From an uncultured Nitrospirota bacterium (GTDB lineage: Bacteria > Nitrospinota > Nitrospinia > SZUA-224), in the NCBI GenBank assembly GCA_913009285.1, contig CAJVYE010000002.1, positions 1-17,436 on the forward strand: 17,436 nucleotides of DNA. The letters are read 5' to 3'. Numbering within the stretch: the first letter of the stretch is position 1; every line of letters starts with the position of its first letter. The notes below the pieces were generated by a model. That model saw nothing but the letters and a program-made list of their open reading frames with translations. It was not told where the DNA came from and ran no database searches. The position numbers and the translations under genes are program-made. Shown in pieces: positions 1-8,760 of the stretch.

Positions 1-1975
<1,975 letters not shown>

Positions 1976-2143
1976 GCAGAGCCCTTTATAATTACCTACT
2001 TACGAAGATATCATATTCCTGATATGTTGACAATCTAAACTAAACCTTGATTTCATCAATATTTTTTTTACTGCAAAGATACTAAATAACTCAAAAAAGA
2101 AGGTTCTTTATCTTTTTCAGTCTTTGCGGATTTAGAACTGAAC

Positions 2144-2167
2144 GGTAGCCGCAGGCTTTAGCCTGTG
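2144..2167 (+). repeat. REP-like GTAG-hairpin, copy A
   Basis: GTAG, then one C, then a 7-bp stem (CGCAGGC / GCCTGTG, last pair G-T) around a TTTA loop. It lies in the gyrB-gyrA spacer, about 20 bp before the gyrA start. The same unit recurs at 5506 and 7928. GTAG at the foot of a hairpin is the layout of REP sequences mobilised by TnpA-REP (RAYT) transposases, but no such transposase is in this window. The rest of the 1976-2186 spacer shows nothing I recognise. Confidence 0.8.
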
Positions 2168-2186
2168 TATCTGAAGGAAAGAGCTA

Positions 2187-4454
2187 ATGATAAATCCAAA
2201 AGAGAAAATGCTCCATGTAAATATAGAAGATGAATTAAAGAGTGCCTACATAGATTATGCCATGAGTGTAATCATTGGTAGGGCACTACCAGATGTGAGG
2301 GATGGATTAAAACCAGTACATCGCAGGGTACTGTATGCGATGTCCGATTTGAATAATGACTGGAACAAACCCTACAAAAAGTCCGCAAGGATAGTAGGTG
2401 ATGTGATAGGAAAATACCACCCTCATGGTGATGCAGCGGTCTATGATACCATTGTAAGGATGGCCCAGGACTTCTCTCTACGATATCCACTGGTAGATGG
2501 TCAGGGCAATTTTGGTTCTATTGACGGCGATCCCCCGGCAGCGATGAGATACACAGAGATCAGGATGGCAGAGCTGTCACAGGAGATGCTGGCAGATATA
2601 GAAAAGGAGACTGTTGATTTCGGTCCTAATTATGATGAATCCCTCAATGAACCATTTATCCTTCCGGCAAAGTTCCCAAACCTCCTGGTGAACGGCTCTT
2701 CTGGTATAGCTGTTGGTATGTCTACCAATATCCCTCCTCACAATCTGAACGAGGTTATAGATGGGATTACAAAGATGATAGATAATCCTGATATAACCAT
2801 AGAGGAGCTTATGGAATCGATCCATGGACCAGACTTTCCAACAGCAGGATTCATCTACGGGAGAGAGGGTATAAATTCTGCCTATAAAAATGGGCGTGGC
2901 TTGATCCGGGTAAGGGGCAGGGTCGTTATTGAGCGTGATGAAAGGAAGGATAGGGAGAGTATAATCATAACAGAGATTCCTTACCAGGTAAACAAATCGA
3001 GATTAATAGAGAAAATTGCAGAACTGGTAAGAGGAAAAAAGATAGAGGGGATCTCTGAGATAAGGGATGAATCTAACAGGGAGGGGATAAGGGTTTTTAT
3101 AGGACTAAAGAGAGGTGAGGTGCCCGAGGTTATTATTAACAAGCTGTATAAACAGACGCAGCTTCAGGAGACCTATGGTGTTATTATGCTCGCCATTGTA
3201 AATAATCAACCGAGGATACTCGATCTTAAGAGTATACTCATGAATTTTATCCAATATCGACGTGTAATAGTCACCCGGAGGACAGAGTATGAGCTAAGGA
3301 AGGCAAAGGATAGGAGACATCTTTTAGAAGGTCTGGAGATCGCCCTGAACAATATCGACAGGATAATTCAGTTAATCAAAGAGTCAAAGACAACCGAAAA
3401 GGCATCAGTTGGCCTAATCCAAGAATTCAAGCTTGACAAGATACAGGCCAAGGCAATTCTCGAGATGAGACTCCAGAGACTAACAGGAATGGAGAGACAG
3501 AAGATATTGGATGAGCTTAAGAAGCTGAAGGATAGTATCAAGGAGTTAGAGGCTATTCTGAGCAGTGATTCTGAAAAGTTCAGGATAATAAAGGAGGAGC
3601 TAAGGGAGATCCAGAAGAAATACGGGGATGAGAGGAAGACAGAGATAGTCGATTCAACTACCGAGATTAAGATAGAGGACATGATAGCAGAAGAGGATAT
3701 GGCAGTAACAGTCTCTCATACAGGTTATATCAAAAGAAATCCGATCAGTCTCTATCGTGCTCAGGGCAGAGGAGGAAAGGGCATCAAGGCGATGGGGGTT
3801 AAAGAAAATGACTTTGTAACAGAGCTATTCGTTGCCTCGACACATAGTTATATACTCTTCTTCACAAATACAGGGAAGATTCACTGGCTAAAGGTGCATG
3901 AAGTGCCCCAGGCAGGCAGGGCAGCCAAGGGGAAGGCAATCGTCAATATCCTTCAGCTCCAGAAAGGAGAGAAGGTGACTGCCATGATACCCGTCAGGGA
4001 ATTTGAAGAGGACAAATTTTTGATTATGGCTACCCAAAAGGGGATAGTAAAAAAGACATCATTAATGGCATACAGCCATGTCCGTGTCGGCGGGATAATT
4101 GCCCTGAAAATCGATGAAGGTGATACATTGATAGATGTAAAACTGACCGATGGGAATAAGGGGATACTCTTGGGGACCAAGGATGGGAAGGCGATTCGTT
4201 TTGAGGAGAAAGAGATAAGACCTATAGGAAGGACAGGAAGAGGGGTCAAGGGGATAAAACTGAGAAAGGGGGATGAGGTTGTAGGCGTAGAGATAACAGA
4301 TACTGATACAACTATCCTGACAGTTACTGAAAATGGTTATGGCAAGAGGACAGATGTCTCACAATACAGGTTGCAGAGTCGGGGTGGGATGGGGACAATA
4401 AATATCAAAAATACAGAGAGGAATGGTGTAGTAGTAGGGATAAGAAAGACCTAG
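2187..4454 (+). CDS. gyrA: DNA gyrase subunit A, interrupted by in-frame TAG
   Basis: This is the DNA breakage-reunion subunit of gyrase. The start ATG is preceded by AAGGAAAG about 8 nt upstream. The catalytic tyrosine is Y122 in [10 protein letters not shown], with the same numbering as E. coli. The quinolone-determining region reads [12 protein letters not shown], so residue 83 is Ala rather than the E. coli Ser, while D87 is kept. The N-terminal winged-helix/tower region is followed by a coiled-coil segment (about 430-480). The C-terminal beta-pinwheel begins near residue 495, with a GyrA-box-like QGRGGKG near 526. The frame stops at TAG (4452-4454) after 755 residues, but the same frame continues with unmistakable GyrA sequence to 4646. 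The intended product is therefore about 819 residues, close to B. subtilis GyrA. The stop removes most of the last pinwheel blade. Confidence 0.97.
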   Translation: MINPKEKMLHVNIEDELKSAYIDYAMSVIIGRALPDVRDGLKPVHRRVLYAMSDLNNDWNKPYKKSARIVGDVIGKYHPHGDAAVYDTIVRMAQDFSLRYPLVDGQGNFGSIDGDPPAAMRYTEIRMAELSQEMLADIEKETVDFGPNYDESLNEPFILPAKFPNLLVNGSSGIAVGMSTNIPPHNLNEVIDGITKMIDNPDITIEELMESIHGPDFPTAGFIYGREGINSAYKNGRGLIRVRGRVVIERDERKDRESIIITEIPYQVNKSRLIEKIAELVRGKKIEGISEIRDESNREGIRVFIGLKRGEVPEVIINKLYKQTQLQETYGVIMLAIVNNQPRILDLKSILMNFIQYRRVIVTRRTEYELRKAKDRRHLLEGLEIALNNIDRIIQLIKESKTTEKASVGLIQEFKLDKIQAKAILEMRLQRLTGMERQKILDELKKLKDSIKELEAILSSDSEKFRIIKEELREIQKKYGDERKTEIVDSTTEIKIEDMIAEEDMAVTVSHTGYIKRNPISLYRAQGRGGKGIKAMGVKENDFVTELFVASTHSYILFFTNTGKIHWLKVHEVPQAGRAAKGKAIVNILQLQKGEKVTAMIPVREFEEDKFLIMATQKGIVKKTSLMAYSHVRVGGIIALKIDEGDTLIDVKLTDGNKGILLGTKDGKAIRFEEKEIRPIGRTGRGVKGIKLRKGDEVVGVEITDTDTTILTVTENGYGKRTDVSQYRLQSRGGMGTINIKNTERNGVVVGIRKT

Positions 4455-4646
4455 GATGATGATGAATTGATGATCATTGCCTCAGATGGAAACATAATAA
4501 GATTAAGGGTAAAGGATATCTCTGTGATAGGGAGAAATACTCAGGGTGTCAAGCTGATCGGGATAAAGGAAGGGAATAAGGTTGTAAGTGTTGCAAGGGT
4601 TAGAGAAAAAGAAGAGGAAAAGGAAGAAGATGATATCAAGGAATAA
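4455..4646 (+). pseudogene. gyrA: Detached C-terminus of gyrA beyond the in-frame TAG
   Basis: This segment is in the same frame as gyrA and has no start of its own. Its 63 codons read DDDELMIIASDGNIIRLR, continue through VKDISVIGRNTQGVKLI (the conserved last pinwheel blade of GyrA) and end in an acidic tail (EKEEEKEEDD) before TAA at 4644-4646. Coding conservation looks intact on both sides of the TAG and no frameshift is needed. That fits a single substitution (for example GAG or CAG to TAG), either real or an assembly error. Its end overlaps the start of the downstream lipoprotein gene by 17 bp, which suggests the two are normally translationally coupled. Confidence 0.9.
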
Positions 4647-5475
4647 TTTATTATCTGAAAAACCATATCCTCTTCTCTTAACAGCAAAGGTCTCTATTAT
4701 TCTTACCTTGTTATCTCTATCCTTTTACCAGACAGGGTGTCATAAGGAATCACCAGAGAAGCTGTATACAGAGGCAGAGGATCTGTGGAGTAAAGGTAGA
4801 TATATAGAGGCAGCAAAGAGACTCCTCCGATTAATAGAGGATTTTCCACAGAGTGCGTTGATCAATGATTCTCTATATCGCTTAGGAGAGATCCACTATC
4901 TAAACCTCGGTGATGGCCTTAAAGGGATAAAATATTTCTATGAGGTAATCAGGCAAGGAAAAAAGGGAGAGAATAGCTACAATGCCCGGAGATACATTGC
5001 TGAGATCTATGATAACACCCTGAACGATTATGAACAGGCCATTATTGAGTATCATAAGCTGATAAATGATTATGATAGGGTTGATATGGCAGATAAATAT
5101 CAGTATCATATTGCCCAGTGTTATCTCAAGAAGGGAGACTTTGAACAGGCCATTACAGAGTTTGATATACTGAGAGAGGAATATCCAGATAGCGAATTAA
5201 TCCCGGATAGTTATTACCAGAAGGCAAATTCCCTTTATATATTGGGTAGATGTAACGATGCAATAGCAGTTTATAGGACCTTTCTTAAAGAATATCCCCA
5301 AAGTAGATACGCTATTGATGCAAAATTTGGAATAGCTACATGTCTGGAGGAAGAGGAGAAGCTCAGGGAGTCGCTCACTATTTATAAAGAGATCAGAGAA
5401 GACTATGCAAACAAGGAACTCCTTGATATGAAGATAGATAGATTAAAGAAAAGGATAAAAGGCAGACGTTGGTAA
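4630..5475 (+). CDS. TPR lipoprotein, BamD-like
   Basis: This is a predicted exported lipoprotein of 281 residues. I chose the ATG at 4630: it has a purine-rich GGAAGAAG just upstream and gives a proper signal peptide. The longer frame from TTG 4588 would add a highly basic stretch that is really gyrA sequence in another frame. The signal peptide has a hydrophobic core (about 15-33) and Cys37 in QTGC as likely lipidation site; the -3 residue is Gln, so the lipobox is imperfect. The rest is successive tetratricopeptide-type helical pairs with typical hallmarks (GRYIEAAKRL, DYEQAIIEYHKL, GDFEQAITEFDIL, GRCNDAIAVYRTFL). This resembles BamD/YfiO and YbgF-like periplasmic scaffold proteins. BamD itself is plausible but not provable here, and a generic TPR scaffold is the alternative. 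Confidence 0.85.
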   Translation: MISRNNLLSEKPYPLLLTAKVSIILTLLSLSFYQTGCHKESPEKLYTEAEDLWSKGRYIEAAKRLLRLIEDFPQSALINDSLYRLGEIHYLNLGDGLKGIKYFYEVIRQGKKGENSYNARRYIAEIYDNTLNDYEQAIIEYHKLINDYDRVDMADKYQYHIAQCYLKKGDFEQAITEFDILREEYPDSELIPDSYYQKANSLYILGRCNDAIAVYRTFLKEYPQSRYAIDAKFGIATCLEEEEKLRESLTIYKEIREDYANKELLDMKIDRLKKRIKGRRW

Positions 5476-5505
5476 TTGGGGCTCTCCTGCAAAAATCCCG
5501 AAATT

Positions 5506-5581
5506 GGTAGCCGCAGGCTTTAGCCTGCGAAAAAACTTGCTGTAAATCAACCACTTACGCAACCTAAAGGTTGCGGCTACC
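5506..5581. repeat. Pair of REP-like hairpins in inverted orientation (BIME-like)
   Basis: Copy B is at 5506-5529 on the + strand (stem CGCAGGC / GCCTGCG, loop TTTA). Copy C is at 5558-5581 on the - strand (stem CGCAACC / GGTTGCG, loop TTTA). Both begin with GGTAGC outside the stem. The two stem positions that differ between copies change together, so pairing is kept. Two REPs facing each other about 28 bp apart is the layout of a bacterial interspersed mosaic element. It lies between the TPR lipoprotein gene and serS. Confidence 0.82.
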
Positions 5582-5606
5582 TTGTTTTTGAGGTTTTTGC
5601 AGAGGA

Positions 5607-5733
5607 ATCAAGATTGTTTTCACTGCAAAAAGCGTGAAAACAATGATTACACAGATTAAAAATATTGAAAAATCAAAGAGTTAAAATCTGTGTAATCAGT
5701 TTCCAGTGAGTTTTTGCACTGGAAACAAGATTG
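5607..5733. repeat. Foldback element upstream of serS
   Basis: Three nested or adjacent inverted repeats fill the rest of the spacer. There is a hairpin with stem GTTTTCAC / GTGAAAAC (5616-5641). A perfect 14-bp pair TGATTACACAGATT / AATCTGTGTAATCA lies at 5644-5657 and 5685-5698. A perfect 10-bp hairpin GTTTCCAGTG / CACTGGAAAC lies at 5699-5726. The outer arms around 5607-5632 and 5711-5733 are also imperfect inverted copies of each other. This looks like a non-autonomous palindromic element; no coding content is visible. Confidence 0.7.
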
Positions 5734-5779
5734 ACTGTTATAAGTTGAGATGGTAGCATAAGGCTTTGGGGTATAGACG

Positions 5780-7063
5780 GTGCTCGATATTAAGATGCTC
5801 AGGGAGAATCCCGATGAGGTAATGAAGAGAATCGGGGCAAGGGGTCAGGAGATAGACCTCAGGGAGATACTTGGAAAGGATGAGGAACGTAGAGATCTCC
5901 TTGGTGAGGTAGAGAGATTAAAATACGAAAGGAACCTCGTATCAAAGAAAATCGGGGAATATAAAAAGAGGGGTGAGGATACCCAGACCGAGAGAGAAAG
6001 GATGAAGGAGGTCTCTAACAGGATAAAGGAGCTGGACCTCAAGATAAAAGGGTGTGAAGAGGAGATATCAAGAGGGCTCTTGATGATTCCTAATATCCCA
6101 CATTCAGCTATCCCAATAGGTATTGATGAAGGAGATAATGTTGAGGTGAGGAGGTGGAAAACACCTCCTTGTTTTGGATTTGAGCCTAGATCCCATGAAG
6201 ATATAGGGGAAAGGCTTAATATGCTGGATTTCAGAAGAGGGACAAAGATAACAGGGACAAAGTTTGTCCTGTATAAGGGATTTGGTGCACGACTTGAGCG
6301 GGGATTAATAAACTTCATGCTTGATCTCCATACCAGAAGGCATGGGTATGTAGAGGTATTTCCCCCTTTTATTGTCAATCGTGACAGTATGACAGCCACA
6401 GGACAGCTCCCGAAATTTGAGGATGATCTATTTAAACTCATAGGTGAAGAGTCCTACTATCTTATCCCGACAGCAGAGGTCCCATTGACAAATATTCATA
6501 AAGATGAAATCATTCCAATAGAAGATCTTCCGATATATTATACGGCATATACCCCTTGTTTCAGAAGAGAGGCAGGCTCTCATGGTAAAGATACTACCGG
6601 GCTTATCAGACAGCACCAGTTCGATAAGATAGAACTGGTAAAGCTTGTTGAACCAAATTCCTCCTATAAGGAACTGGAATCACTCCTGAAGGATGCAGAG
6701 GAGGTATTAAAGAGGTTAAATCTCCATTACAGGGTAGTCAATCTCTGCACAGGAGACCTTGGTTTTTGTGCTACAAAGACATACGATATAGAGGTGTGGC
6801 TGCCAAGCCAGGATACATATAGAGAGATATCTTCTTGCAGCAATTTTGAGGATTTTCAGGCGAGGAGGGCAAGAATAAGGTACAGAAAGGCACCAAAATC
6901 AAAACCAGAATATCTACATACCCTGAACGGCTCAGGTCTGGCAGTAGGACGACTAATGGTGGCACTATTAGAGAATTATCAAGAGGAGGATGGAAGTGTC
7001 ACAATCCCTGATGCCTTGAGACCATATGTAGATGAAGTGGAAAAGATAACTTATAACAGATAG
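5780..7063 (+). CDS. serS: Seryl-tRNA synthetase
   Basis: This cytoplasmic class II aminoacyl-tRNA synthetase charges tRNA-Ser with serine. It has 427 residues, close to the usual ~430. The GTG start begins [13 protein letters not shown], the standard SerS N-terminus; no strong Shine-Dalgarno is visible. Residues ~30-105 are the charged coiled-coil arm that grips the long variable arm of tRNA-Ser. The catalytic core carries motif 2 around 262-285 ([20 protein letters not shown]) and motif 3 around 382-400 ([20 protein letters not shown]). It ends at TAG after ITYNR, an expected C-terminus, so TAG acts as a stop here. Four tRNA-Ser genes follow directly, an unusually complete pairing of enzyme and substrates. 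Confidence 0.97.
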   Translation: MLDIKMLRENPDEVMKRIGARGQEIDLREILGKDEERRDLLGEVERLKYERNLVSKKIGEYKKRGEDTQTERERMKEVSNRIKELDLKIKGCEEEISRGLLMIPNIPHSAIPIGIDEGDNVEVRRWKTPPCFGFEPRSHEDIGERLNMLDFRRGTKITGTKFVLYKGFGARLERGLINFMLDLHTRRHGYVEVFPPFIVNRDSMTATGQLPKFEDDLFKLIGEESYYLIPTAEVPLTNIHKDEIIPIEDLPIYYTAYTPCFRREAGSHGKDTTGLIRQHQFDKIELVKLVEPNSSYKELESLLKDAEEVLKRLNLHYRVVNLCTGDLGFCATKTYDIEVWLPSQDTYREISSCSNFEDFQARRARIRYRKAPKSKPEYLHTLNGSGLAVGRLMVALLENYQEEDGSVTIPDALRPYVDEVEKITYNR

Positions 7064-7118
7064 AGAGTATAATTTTTGCTTTTCAGGCAAAAAGTGTCTG
7101 TGGTTATTTACCCATATT

Positions 7119-7165
7119 GTTATTAGATTATGAGTTATAGGTTAATTGTGTTATTAGCTAGTTGT
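7119..7165. repeat. Heptad repeat tract before tRNA-Ser(UGA)
   Basis: Degenerate GTTATNA-type 7-mers lead into GTTAATT just upstream of the tRNA. Imperfect inverted copies follow the tRNA at 7252-7281. It is the least regular of the heptad tracts, with an 8-nt unit and an extra GTTATTAGCTAGTTGT before the tRNA. Confidence 0.65.
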
Positions 7166-7251
7166 GGAGGGATGGCCGAGTGGTTGAAGGCGGCGGTCTT
7201 GAAAACCGTTGACCGAAAGGTCCGTGGGTTCGAATCCTACTCCCTCCGCCA
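7166..7251 (+). tRNA. tRNA-Ser(UGA)
   Basis: The acceptor stem GGAGGGA / TCCCTCC closes the molecule, with discriminator G and encoded CCA. The anticodon loop CTTGAAA gives anticodon TGA. The long variable arm is typical of a class II tRNA, and the T-loop is TTCGAAT. It reads UCA, and by wobble other UCN codons. First of five tRNAs behind serS. Confidence 0.96.
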
Positions 7252-7290
7252 CAAATTAACTCATAACTTATGACTAATAACCCCAAATGG

Positions 7291-7515
7291 GTTCTTTCGT
7301 AAAAAAGTTGAGCGACTTAAAAGTAAATTAAAAATCAAAAATAAAAATGTAAAAATACAAATCAAAATGCAAAAATTATTCCTTGCCTGTTAAGGTAGCT
7401 ATTTGTTTCTCTATTCATTTTTGACTTTTAATCTGTCATTTTGATTTTTTATCTTTAATTTTTGATTTTTATCAGTTTTCAATTTTTGGATAGTTCAACT
7501 TAAATACGAAAGAGG
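7291..7515. repeat. AT-rich foldback (MITE-like) element between two tRNAs
   Basis: The outer ends are inverted: TTCTTTCGTA...AAGTTGA on the left and TTCAACTTAAATACGAAAGA on the right (CTTTCGT at 7294-7300, ACGAAAG at 7506-7512). The interior continues as imperfect inverted A-rich and T-rich arms such as AAAAATCAAAAATAAAAATG against ATTTTTGATTTTTATC. About 225 bp, with no open frame of note. It separates tRNA-Ser(UGA) from tRNA-Ser(GCU) and looks like an inserted non-autonomous element. Confidence 0.7.
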
Positions 7516-7531
7516 GAAAAAATTACAATTG

Positions 7532-7556
7532 GTTATAAGTTATCAGTTAATTTGTA
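7532..7556. repeat. Heptad repeat tract before tRNA-Ser(GCU)
   Basis: GTTATAA-GTTATCA-GTTAATT in phase, then TGTA and the tRNA. The region after the tRNA (7648-7670) is its inverted copy with about two mismatches, so the tRNA could be closed by a duplex of more than 20 bp. Confidence 0.8.
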
Positions 7557-7648
<92 letters not shown>

Positions 7649-7692
7649 AAATTAACCGATAACTTATAACAGAAAACCTTGCTACTCATGTT

Positions 7693-7731
7693 GTTATAAG
7701 TTATGAGTCATCAGTCATTAGTTAATTTATT
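7693..7731. repeat. Heptad tandem repeat tract, best-preserved example
   Basis: Five consecutive 7-mers in perfect phase at 7693-7727: GTTATAA, GTTATGA, GTCATCA, GTCATTA, GTTAATT. The tract ends four bases before the mature 5' end of tRNA-Arg. The same degenerate unit, in either orientation, borders most of the other RNA genes here. Confidence 0.82.
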
Positions 7732-7808
7732 GCGCCCATAGCTCAGTTGGATAGAGCGACGGATTGCGGATCCGTAGGCCGGAGGTTCAAGTCCTCTTGG
7801 GCGCACCA
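7732..7808 (+). tRNA. tRNA-Arg(GCG)
   Basis: A class I tRNA with acceptor GCGCCCA / TGGGCGC, discriminator A and encoded CCA. The anticodon stem ACGGA / TCCGT encloses loop TTGCGGA, giving anticodon GCG for CGC/CGU. The D-loop AGTTGGATA has A at position 20, the known arginine identity base, which supports the assignment. Most bacteria use an ACG (inosine) anticodon for this box, so GCG is less common. It is the only non-serine tRNA in the cluster. Confidence 0.93.
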
Positions 7809-7822
7809 CAACAGTTAATATG

Positions 7823-7910
7823 GGAGAGATGACCGAGTGGTTTAAGGTGCACGCCTGGAAAGCGTGTGTCCCCTAAGACGGGACCGTGGGTTCGAATCCC
7901 ACTCTCTCCG
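7823..7910 (+). tRNA. tRNA-Ser(GGA)
   Basis: Acceptor stem GGAGAGA / TCTCTCC with discriminator G. The anticodon stem CACGC / GCGTG encloses loop CTGGAAA, giving anticodon GGA for UCC/UCU. A long variable arm is present. Unlike its neighbours no CCA is encoded (TCA follows), so the CCA end would need tRNA nucleotidyltransferase. It starts only 14 bases after the CCA of tRNA-Arg, so the two are probably cotranscribed. Confidence 0.95.
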
Positions 7911-7927
7911 TCATCGGACTATAAGTT

Positions 7928-7983
7928 GTAGCCGCAGGCTTTAGCCTGCGTTCTATACATTTGAGGCGAGATGCCTCGGCTAT
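7928..7983. repeat. REP-like hairpin pair inside the tRNA cluster
   Basis: Copy D is at 7928-7950 on the + strand (GTAG-C, stem CGCAGGC / GCCTGCG, loop TTTA). At 7962-7983 on the - strand lies a divergent partner with foot ATAGCC and stem GAGGC / GCCTC. The pair interrupts the spacer where the 3' heptad flank of tRNA-Ser(GGA) would be expected. Confidence 0.75.
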
Positions 7984-7989
7984 TTATAA

Positions 7990-8012
7990 GTCATAAGTTA
8001 TCAGTTATTCAG
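7990..8012. repeat. Heptad repeat tract before tRNA-Ser(CGA)
   Basis: GTCATAA-GTTATCA-GTTATT in phase, directly before the mature tRNA 5' end. The inverted partner follows the tRNA at 8106-8135. Confidence 0.75.
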
Positions 8013-8105
8013 GGAGAGGTGGCCGAGTCTGGCTTAAGGCGTCCCGCTCGAAACGGGATGTCCCTTAAAAAGGGACCGGGGGTTCAAATCCCTCCCTCTC
8101 TGCCA
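8013..8105 (+). tRNA. tRNA-Ser(CGA)
   Basis: Acceptor stem GGAGAGG / CCTCTCT (first pair G-T wobble), discriminator G, encoded CCA. The anticodon stem TCCCG / CGGGA encloses loop CTCGAAA, giving anticodon CGA for UCG. The long variable arm has a strong GTCCCTT/AAGGGAC stem. It completes the serine set (UGA, GCU, GGA, CGA) behind serS. Confidence 0.96.
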
Positions 8106-8162
8106 CAAATTAATTAATGACTTATAACTAATAACTTATCATGTTGTTATTAGTTAATTTAA
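8106..8162. repeat. Inverted heptad repeats between tRNA-Ser(CGA) and SRP RNA
   Basis: The left half (8106-8135) is the inverted heptad flank of tRNA-Ser(CGA). The right half (8144-8162, GTTATTA-GTTAATT) is the forward flank of the SRP RNA. The two halves could also pair with each other into an intergenic hairpin, an alternative to pairing across either RNA. Confidence 0.7.
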
Positions 8163-8433
8163 GGTCGTGCTAGGTGGGGAGCTAGCGGTGCCCTGTTACC
8201 TGCAATCCGCTATAGCAGGACTGAATTCCGCTCAGCGGATCTTTACTTTCAGTGCAGGATTTTGTGCTGTAGGTGTTGAGGGTTGGGTCTCACGCAACAG
8301 GGTTTTGTGAATCCCGTCAGGTCTGGAAGGAAGCAGCGGTAAACAAATCACCTTGTGTGCCGTGAGTAAGCCTGATCTGAGCTTAAAGTACAGAAGACCA
8401 CTGGAGGGAAGACTCAATGAGTGGTGCACGACC
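8163..8433 (+). ncRNA. ffs: Signal recognition particle RNA, long (Alu-containing) form
   Basis: About 271 nt. The ends pair (GGTCGTGC at 8163-8170 with GCACGACC at 8426-8433). The 5' part has the Alu-domain signature GGTGGGGAGCTAGCGGTGCC and CTGCAATCCGCTATAGCAGG, closely like B. subtilis scRNA. The S-domain helix 8 core is GTCAGGTCTGGAAGGAAGCA at 8316-8335, with its GGAA tetraloop; this binds Ffh. It scaffolds the SRP that targets nascent membrane proteins to FtsY/Sec. The position upstream of dnaX matches Bacillus. Most proteobacterial 4.5S RNAs are far shorter (~114 nt) and lack the Alu domain. Confidence 0.95.
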
Positions 8434-8458
8434 GTAAATTAACTGATAACTTATGACT
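8434..8458. repeat. Inverted heptad flank after SRP RNA
   Basis: GTAAATTAACTGATAACTTA and onward to 8458 is the reverse complement of the GTYATNA-GTTAATT tract found upstream of the RNA genes. It begins right after the SRP RNA 3' end. A further forward half-unit (GTCAGTTAATTTGT) stands at 8732-8745, about 15 bases before dnaX. Confidence 0.75.
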
Positions 8459-8537
8459 AGTTGATAATAAAATAGGTTCTTTTTCAAAATGAGTGGGTAA
8501 TTAATTAACTATAAAGGGAGTAAATGAGTAGACAATC

Positions 8538-8632
8538 AAATCCCCCCTAACCCCCCTTTTCCAAAGGGGGAATTTAGAAAGATTGTTTTCAGTAATTCCC
8601 CCCCTTTGGAAAAGGGGGGTTAGGGGGGATTT
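8538..8632. repeat. GC-tract inverted repeat upstream of dnaX
   Basis: Arms 8538-8574 and 8594-8632 are near-perfect reverse complements, differing by two bases in a G/C run, around a ~19-nt loop. Each arm carries two C6 runs (TCCCCCCTAACCCCCC) plus a C4TTTTCCAAAG4-like inner palindrome. The resulting hairpin of more than 35 bp could act as a terminator-like barrier or be a mobile palindromic element. I have seen this motif type in many environmental genomes, but I cannot name the family. Confidence 0.8.
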
Positions 8633-8700
8633 ATTCAAATGAACTTATTCCTTTAACTTTAGGCGCTTAATATAGTTGCATTTTTCAGTATGCAATTTTC

Positions 8701-8727
8701 TAACCGGACAATAGTGACTACCGGTTA
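8701..8727. repeat. Short hairpin in dnaX leader
   Basis: A perfect 7-bp stem TAACCGG / CCGGTTA encloses a 13-nt loop, 33 bp before the dnaX ATG. Its role is unknown. It could be a leader structure in the dnaX mRNA or part of the repeats around it. No clear sigma-70 promoter was identified between the SRP RNA and dnaX. Confidence 0.45.
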
Positions 8728-8760
8728 AGTTGTCAGTTAATTTGTGAGAGAGAAAGATAA

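Noticed and set aside
4452..4454. Pyrrolysine at the gyrA TAG
   Set aside because: No pyl genes are visible, two other genes end normally with TAG, and pyrrolysine in gyrase would be without precedent; substitution or sequencing error is simpler.
4588..4629. N-terminal extension of the TPR lipoprotein rich in Lys/Arg
   Set aside because: It is the gyrA acidic tail read in another frame; the ATG at 4630 gives a normal signal peptide.
7073..7093. Terminator after serS (TTTTTGC / GCAAAAA stem)
   Set aside because: The stem is short and AT-rich with no T-tract after it, so it is too weak to call.
8232..8429. Antisense open frame of 65 codons
   Set aside because: It lies entirely within the SRP RNA, has no homology I recognise, and is a shadow.
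7693..8458. CRISPR array
   Set aside because: The repeats are degenerate 7-mers and dispersed inverted repeats; there are no regular ~30-bp repeats with unique spacers and no cas genes.
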